IMG/VR virus record: IMGVR_UViG_3300045977_000067
Coordinates: 1-64,000 of that record
Direction: 5' to 3' (one strand)
Length of the DNA: 64,000 nucleotides
Origin: a virus
Shown here: positions 59,690 to 64,000 of the stretch, one piece after another
Numbering within the stretch: position 1 is the stretch's first letter
Layout: each line of letters starts with the position of its first letter
Program-made: the position numbers and the translations under genes
The notes under the pieces: generated by a model
The model's input: only the letters and a program-made list of their open reading frames with translations
The model's database searches: none
Told to the model about the DNA's origin: nothing

Positions 59690-59877
59690 ACCGACGCGCA
59701 GTATAGCGCGCCACTGACTCTCTTGGTACTTCCCACCGCCGCAGCCTTTCCGATCGGGCCACCCATCCCTTCCACAGCGTAGGGTAGCGCTTGTCAAGCA
59801 TCCCAGCGGAGCGGATGCTTTACAAGCAAGCGTACCGAAGCGACAATCCCACGGGTGGCACGAGAGGAGCTAAGGCG
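59690..59877. repeat. Long stepped inverted repeat, phage B element 9
   Basis: CTCTC/GAGAG, GCCACCC/GGGTGGC and a central GCTTGTcAAGCATCC/GGATGCTTtACAAGC hairpin (about 59788-59826). It resembles the phage A element at 13369 in its GCTTG.CAAGC core. No gene in it. Confidence 0.8.
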
Positions 59878-60183
59878 CTAAAACAATACATCGCCTACAA
59901 CTAGCGTACCCTTTGAGCTATGATCAGACCACGGATTAATTGCTACATATAATTGCCACCTGTATGTGCCAGCAATGTTCAATACTCCTGCCTCTACTAC
60001 GTACTCAACACGTCCGTCAGTTCCATCCGTAATATTAGTGAGCGGCTTTACTACCTGCGTGCCATCAGGCTTCACTAACTTTACTTGTTTAGAGCCAGCT
60101 GTAGATACGTCTAGTGTTTCACCATTATCTAGTACTGTCCAACGTAGCTTCACACCTACAGCATTTTTATGAATGTCGTACAT
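59878..60183 (-). CDS. Small Ig-like fibre/baseplate accessory protein, phage B
   Basis: 101 residues, ATG 60183. LKLRWTVLDNGE, KLVKPDGTQVVKPL, GRVEYVVEAGVLNIAGTYRWQLYVA; homologous to phage A 15877-16179. Beta-sandwich adaptor by resemblance to BppU-type N-terminal domains. Confidence 0.65.
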   Translation of the reverse strand: MYDIHKNAVGVKLRWTVLDNGETLDVSTAGSKQVKLVKPDGTQVVKPLTNITDGTDGRVEYVVEAGVLNIAGTYRWQLYVAINPWSDHSSKGTLVVGDVLF

Positions 60184-60184
60184 A

Positions 60185-60463
60185 TTATAGCTCCACTAGA
60201 ACCAGCGGTTCTTTGAGAACCTCTGCAATAAGTTCTTTTTGTAACGAAACTGTTGCAGTTTCTTCTATCTGCACAGTGACAGCTGTGATGTAGTCTTTGT
60301 TTCTGCTTACATTTGCCGTCTCGTTTAACGCTTGAATAAAGTGCGCTGGCCCAAGCTCAATAATCTCACCGTATCCAACACCGGGCGTAATTAACGGAAT
60401 GAATCCACGCGTTACAATATGTGGTATTGATTGTAACTGAGTTACAATGTACTGAATAGCCAT
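60185..60463 (-). CDS. Beta-rich small virion protein, phage B
   Basis: 92 residues. Shares the IVT segments of the first residues of phage A 16163-16633 but lacks its repeats. QIEETATVSLQKELIAEV near the end. Unknown; fibre module. Confidence 0.55.
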   Translation of the reverse strand: MAIQYIVTQLQSIPHIVTRGFIPLITPGVGYGEIIELGPAHFIQALNETANVSRNKDYITAVTVQIEETATVSLQKELIAEVLKEPLVLVEL

Positions 60464-61005
60464 TAGCTAGTCCGTATACGCTGTGTTGGATTAAGCCCAT
60501 TATCCATCGTGAATATCATTGCGTCCGTTGTACCGTCAAGTCGTTTTGCTTTAATTAAGTTAGACTCAATAACAAACTGCGATAATGTAGACCACATCAT
60601 AAACAGCAATTGATCCCGAGTAGGAGCGGCTCCGTCGGCGGCATAAGATTCGGTTAATGCAGTAGTATTAAGTGCTCCAATATTTGTTAAGTCATTATTA
60701 GTAAGCATCACTGACGGTGCGTCAAAGAATACCGAACCATCACCCCACTCAAATTGTGGGTCGCTCCACAAAACAAGAATTTTGTCTGCAGTCATTTCAG
60801 TTGCAGACAATGACACGGTAATGCACCCGCTTCCTGCTGGCGTCTCGGTTGGTAGTGTTGTTAAATCAACTGGTGCTCCAGCGTCCTTACTTATCTTAAA
60901 ATCACCGGCAGCAATTGTAGGTGTTTTCTTTATACGGCCAGGAACAAGCGTATCTAAGAGCGTTATTCTAAATGAGTAAGCAACGCCGCGCTGTGGATTT
61001 GGCAC
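60463..61005 (-). CDS. Conserved virion-module protein, phage B
   Basis: 180 residues from GTG 61005. Strongly conserved with phage A 16676-17209 from start to QRIRTS end. Both use an early RIKKTPTI.AGDFKISKDAG block. Likely fibre attachment or baseplate. Confidence 0.7.
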   Translation of the reverse strand: MPNPQRGVAYSFRITLLDTLVPGRIKKTPTIAAGDFKISKDAGAPVDLTTLPTETPAGSGCITVSLSATEMTADKILVLWSDPQFEWGDGSVFFDAPSVMLTNNDLTNIGALNTTALTESYAADGAAPTRDQLLFMMWSTLSQFVIESNLIKAKRLDGTTDAMIFTMDNGLNPTQRIRTS

Positions 61006-61008
61006 TGA

Positions 61009-61236
61009 TTATTCCTTTCGGCGACAATCACGCACTAGTTCAACTTGCTTATCTAGGCACGTAATTAATTTCTCGTAAAAAGTACGGGATATTTCCTGCG
61101 AGCGATTAAGTGCTCCAATAAGCCACCAAACAACTATAGTACCCATTAGTAATAGTGTTAGCGATACTATAGGCCCGCCCTCACGTAGGACAGGAAGTAT
61201 AATACTTAACCATCCACGTGCTCGTTCTGGCTGCAT
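61009..61236 (-). CDS. Single-TM holin-like protein, phage B
   Basis: 75 residues from ATG 61236 (a longer reading starts inside the upstream gene). ARGWLSIILPVLREGGPIVSLTLLLMG membrane segment and a charged C-terminus, as in phage A 17212-17439. Lysis role inferred from topology. Confidence 0.55.
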   Translation of the reverse strand: MQPERARGWLSIILPVLREGGPIVSLTLLLMGTIVVWWLIGALNRSQEISRTFYEKLITCLDKQVELVRDCRRKE

Positions 61237-61490
61237 GACTTTAGTCTCTGTTGATAAGAACGCATAACTGCACGACAATTATCGCAGCGCGCATACGAGC
61301 CAGATACTTTAGCAATGGTGCATTGCACGCATAACTTAGCTCGTTTTAATTGCTTGTAACGTTTACGCTGATAAATTCGGTTATCCATTACGCAACGTTC
61401 GCACTTTCGATTTGAGAACAGCGATTTTCTACCACAATTAGCGCAGCGTTTCTGCCGTATATAAATAGCACGTTCGGCTGCTCTAGCCAT
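61206..61490 (-). CDS. Zinc-ribbon protein with four CxxC pairs, phage B insertion
   Basis: 94 residues, ATG 61490. RCANCGRK, KCERCVM, LCVQCTI and RCDNCRA, with basic spacers (YQRKRYKQLKRAK). This repeated C-x2-C/Arg-Tyr design occurs next to HNH nucleases and in phage DNA-binding proteins. Absent from phage A, which runs directly from the holin-like gene to the S74 fibre. Overlaps the holin-like start. Confidence 0.7.
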   Translation of the reverse strand: MARAAERAIYIRQKRCANCGRKSLFSNRKCERCVMDNRIYQRKRYKQLKRAKLCVQCTIAKVSGSYARCDNCRAVMRSYQQRLKSCSQNEHVDG

Positions 61491-61492
61491 AG

Positions 61493-62884
61493 TTAGTTTA
61501 CCTTACTGCAGATCATAGTAATTACACCTTTAGCGCCTAATTCGCCTGCACAATTAAGAATTAAATCTCCAGATGGTGGCGGTTCTGGTAAAGGTGTAGT
61601 ACCAAAAACATATGCGCCTAAATCAGGTGGCTGCGTGTAGGGCTGTCCTTGTACGTCACTTTCTACAGCAACAGTTATTCCAGCTCGTATCGCTGGCGAA
61701 TTTGATTTAAGTGTCAAATCTCCACTTGCAGAGTCGGTGTATATATTCTCTACAGGTGCAATTAGCGTAATACCAGTGTTACCACTTTTATCTGACATGT
61801 TGTGGTGATTTTTATCCGGGTTTGGTGATACGCCTGCAGAATTGCCCAGCGATAAATAAGCATTTTTTTGTTCAGTAATCAGATTATTTACTACTGTAAA
61901 TCCACTGCCATCTCCTGAAGTTGTCCAGATACCAGTAGGATCATCGTTCCATCCAGCTTCTTTCCATCCGTGAATTGTATTGTTAGCAATTAATCCGGAA
62001 CCTGATAGTGTAATTCCTGAACCGTTGTGTTCAAGTAGGTTTGATGCTACTGTACAATCTGATCCTGCACAGCGGATACCAACACTGCTATTGTGACGTA
62101 CTATATTACGCTCTATCTTTATTCGCGAAATTCCTCCGCCCTCACACGATACGTGAATGCCATAGTAAGAGCAATATTCTACGCGATTATCACTAATAAT
62201 TTGATCCGTACCGCACACGTACATTCCGTGCGGACAGCCACTTGGCGTAGGCTTATTGTCGCTATGGGGGCATTCTTTAAGTCCAGTGTGGTGAATATAG
62301 TTATGCGTAATAGTTAAGTATTTACTAGTACTGCCGCCCTTAATTTGACCATCGGCTAATTCATTTCGCGTTATAGTAACGTGCTGTGCATTGCCGATGT
62401 ATACACCACCAACAGAACCAGCATTACTATGACGTACTATTCTCAAACCCTCGACGTGAATAAACCTCGCGTAATCTAGTAACGTAATTGCCGAACCACC
62501 ACCAGGAAATTGTTTACCTGCTGGTGAAAGAACAGCATTTCCAGCCGCAATTAACTTAGTAGGCTGATCCGGATCTATACCATTAACTATTGGATAACAG
62601 GGTTGTTGCACAGCAGAATCACCACTAGAGCAGGCACGGCTATTAGATTGCTGCGAGATTAGCAATTCGTTGTACGTACCCGGGCCGATAATTAGCGTAT
62701 CTCCAGAAGATAAGCATTGTAAGCCAGCATTAATTGAAGCACGTGATGTAGCTGGATTTTTCGCTTGCTCGCATGTATGACTATCATTACCTCGTGGTTT
62801 ACGTGTTGCCTGTTGACTTACGTAATACGTTTCGTAGGCATATACTTCTGCTGATAAAAACAGTAGTAGTATAATGCTTATCAT
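61493..62884 (-). CDS. Secreted parallel beta-helix protein (pectate-lyase/NosD-like), phage B
   Basis: 463 residues, ATG 62884. The first 16 residues (ISIILLLFLSAEVYA) are a good signal peptide. Many right-handed beta-helix rungs follow (HNYIHHTG, ISDNRVEYCSYYGIHVSC, RNIVRHNSSVGIRC, VASNLLEHNGSGI, IANNTIHGW), about 16 Cys in total, and a late P-rich linker before a short C-terminal Cys pair. Cys content and signal peptide fit export. Possibly a polysaccharide-modifying or host-surface protein. Absent in phage A: a moron-like insertion between lysis and fibre genes. Confidence 0.75.
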   Translation of the reverse strand: MISIILLLFLSAEVYAYETYYVSQQATRKPRGNDSHTCEQAKNPATSRASINAGLQCLSSGDTLIIGPGTYNELLISQQSNSRACSSGDSAVQQPCYPIVNGIDPDQPTKLIAAGNAVLSPAGKQFPGGGSAITLLDYARFIHVEGLRIVRHSNAGSVGGVYIGNAQHVTITRNELADGQIKGGSTSKYLTITHNYIHHTGLKECPHSDNKPTPSGCPHGMYVCGTDQIISDNRVEYCSYYGIHVSCEGGGISRIKIERNIVRHNSSVGIRCAGSDCTVASNLLEHNGSGITLSGSGLIANNTIHGWKEAGWNDDPTGIWTTSGDGSGFTVVNNLITEQKNAYLSLGNSAGVSPNPDKNHHNMSDKSGNTGITLIAPVENIYTDSASGDLTLKSNSPAIRAGITVAVESDVQGQPYTQPPDLGAYVFGTTPLPEPPPSGDLILNCAGELGAKGVITMICSKVN

Positions 62885-63744
62885 ACGCGCGCTCCCTCAA
62901 GCACTTTAATACGTGCCGACAATTCTTGTAGTGCACCTACAAGCCACGGTACGAGTTTACTAAAATCAACTTGCTGTGGCTTGATACTGCCATCCTCATT
63001 GAGCGCATCAGGTTCGCCTGTAACAGCTTCTGGAACAACTTGCTGTAATTCATGCGCGGCAAATCCATGCCCTTCTTCACCGGTAGATTTCCATAAAAAG
63101 CGAATTGGATTGAGCGATATTATACGCTCCAGGGCGCCGGTGAGTGGGGCGATGTCGGATTTGAGGCGGGCATCACTGGAGGTGGCGTAGGTGGTGCTCG
63201 TGGCATTGGCGATAATGTAACCTACTACTGCCGCAGCGGTATTGCGAAAGACAATGGACGAGTTGCCAGACGTGTCGTCGCCGTAATTCTGAATTATCAA
63301 GCCATGACTGGTAGGCTTGTCAAACAGCATAAATACCTTCGCATTATTGCTGACATCTGTGGTGCCAAGCACAATGTTTCCCTGGATATAGTTTGCGGCG
63401 CTGCCCTGCATAAAGAGTTGCCAGCGACCGCTGCCCACCGAGAGATTCGAGTTAAACGCCGTCAGCGGACTACCTGCCGTATCGCTGACAGTATGCTGCC
63501 GCGCGTTCACGTTTTGCTGGCCGGTGATGTCCCCGCTGGCGATGAGCGTATTCAACGTCGCACTCCCCCCCGTAATCGCCACCGCATTCGCATGCTGCTC
63601 GGCCATAGTGCCCAAGCCTAAATTATTACGTGCTGTCGCAGCTGTCGTTGCGCCAGTACCACCACCACTAATACTCAGCGGCATACTTTGCCCGTTCCAC
63701 AACGTCGCATTGAGCACACTTGTTGGATATACGTCAACAGCCAT
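62881..63744 (-). CDS. Tail fibre protein with S74 chaperone domain, phage B
   Basis: 287 residues from ATG 63744. N-terminal fibre part with ISGGGTGATTAATARNNL, variable GC-rich middle, then the S74 chaperone (SDARLKSDIAPL, KSTGEEGHGFAAHELQQVVPEAV). The C-terminal DNA includes the 109 bp shared with 17570-17678. The stop overlaps the next gene start (ATGA). Confidence 0.85.
   Translation of the reverse strand: MAVDVYPTSVLNATLWNGQSMPLSISGGGTGATTAATARNNLGLGTMAEQHANAVAITGGSATLNTLIASGDITGQQNVNARQHTVSDTAGSPLTAFNSNLSVGSGRWQLFMQGSAANYIQGNIVLGTTDVSNNAKVFMLFDKPTSHGLIIQNYGDDTSGNSSIVFRNTAAAVVGYIIANATSTTYATSSDARLKSDIAPLTGALERIISLNPIRFLWKSTGEEGHGFAAHELQQVVPEAVTGEPDALNEDGSIKPQQVDFSKLVPWLVGALQELSARIKVLEGARV
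63010..63118. repeat. 109-bp exact direct repeat, copy 2
   Basis: Identical to 17570-17678; see that entry and the junction finding. Confidence 0.9.
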
Positions 63745-63910
63745 CTTTGCACTCCTGCTGCACTTTCTTGAGTGCGGTAATTCCACCATCAATTCTGTGC
63801 AGCGTGATTTCGAGATACGCAACACGCTCACGTAAACGCAGCAATTCATTTTCACCAGCAGTAAATTCGTCCTGGAGACGGCTAATTTCTTGTGTAATTA
63901 ATTCAAGCAT
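63734..63910 (-). CDS. Small coiled-coil protein of the fibre module
   Basis: 58 residues, ATG 63910. ITQEISRLQDEFTAGENELLRLRERVAYLEITLHRIDGGITAL is a heptad coiled coil. Its end overlaps the next fibre start. Likely a fibre assembly or linker peptide, or an S74 fragment left by recombination. Confidence 0.6.
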   Translation of the reverse strand: MLELITQEISRLQDEFTAGENELLRLRERVAYLEITLHRIDGGITALKKVQQECKDGC

Positions 63911-64000
63911 GCTGGAGTTCCTCTATCATCGTGAGCATTTCTTGCATGCTAGCAATAACGTAAGGCAGCAGTTTTGAGCTATCCATTTGTTGCGGCATGA
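63903..64000 (-). CDS. C-terminal end of another S74-type fibre gene (partial)
   Basis: Cut by the window edge. MPQQMDSSKLLPYVIASMQEM aligns with PQQVDFSKLVPWLVGALQEL, the last part of the S74 chaperone domain. It indicates a further fibre gene upstream (beyond 64 kb), so the sequence after 63.1 kb may belong to phage A (figure-eight model). Confidence 0.65.
   Translation of the reverse strand, partial: MPQQMDSSKLLPYVIASMQEMLTMIEELQHA

Noticed and set aside
21105-59877. Stepped inverted repeats as simple rho-independent terminators
   Set aside because: Too long, with internal loops and no T-tract; one lies before promoters and several lie 5' of genes.
1-64000. Tandem prophages in a host chromosome
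   Set aside because: No integrase, attachment sites, repressor or host genes are seen; a figure-eight of two virulent-type genomes explains the layout better. Not fully excluded.
1-64000. Single larger phage with duplicated replication and ejection modules
   Set aside because: Capsid, portal and terminase occur once, palindrome families are separated by position, and 17.6-63.0 kb alone is a complete genome.
1-64000. tRNA or rRNA genes
   Set aside because: No cloverleaf-like segments with a TTCGA arm and matching acceptor stem were seen by eye; a tRNA search program would be decisive.

Overview
The window is double-stranded DNA bacteriophage sequence: dense genes, a terminase/portal/capsid set, replication genes, a giant virion protein, chaperone-tailed fibres, free-standing homing endonucleases, and no host gene, integrase, tRNA or rRNA. 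The virion set (large portal, HK97-like capsid, giant internal protein, no tape measure, sheath or tube genes) suggests short-tailed podovirus-like phages. Consensus sigma-70 promoters (TTGACA, 17 bp, often TGnTATAAT) suggest a Gram-negative host, which I cannot name.

Two related but diverged phages are present in series. Phage A runs from 1 to about 17.6 kb: the 3' end of a Cas4/RecB-like nuclease, then rightward replication genes (RecA-like ATPase, SSB-like protein, ParB-methyltransferase fusion, MazG, UDG-PolA polymerase, DUF3987 ATPase) to 8.1 kb, then leftward virion genes (giant protein, frameshift pair, small baseplate/fibre proteins, holin-like protein, S74 fibre). Phage B runs from about 17.6 to 63.0 kb. 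It reads as one complete circularly permuted genome of about 45.4 kb: fibres and tail (17.6-27 kb, minus), capsid/scaffold/portal/terminase (27.7-34.5 kb, minus), a rightward region of small early genes with strong promoters (34.7-42.7 kb), a replication module colinear with A's (42.7-52.1 kb), then its own giant protein, frameshift pair, holin-like protein and fibre module (52.3-63 kb, minus).

The A/B switch falls in the S74 fibre gene, where 109 bp at 17570-17678 is identical to 63010-63118. Intergenic palindromes switch there too: A carries TTCCAGTGwTAAAATTTTAA and B carries GGTTAAAsTTTAACC. The contig is therefore probably a figure-eight join (assembly or recombination) of two co-resident phages; a true tandem arrangement cannot be excluded from sequence alone.

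The strongest unusual features are these. (1) A conserved programmed -1 frameshift (slippery CCCTTTT or CCCTTTC plus downstream stem) fuses two virion genes in both phages. (2) A family of long stepped inverted repeats fills nearly every large intergenic gap, usually next to a phage-specific palindrome. (3) An HNH endonuclease has split off the start of the SSB-like gene and is followed by a recoded replacement start. (4) Early-operon hairpins have covarying stems and an invariant GGATGwGmAC loop. (5) The UDG-PolA fusions carry His at the position usually occupied by Phe, Tyr or Leu.
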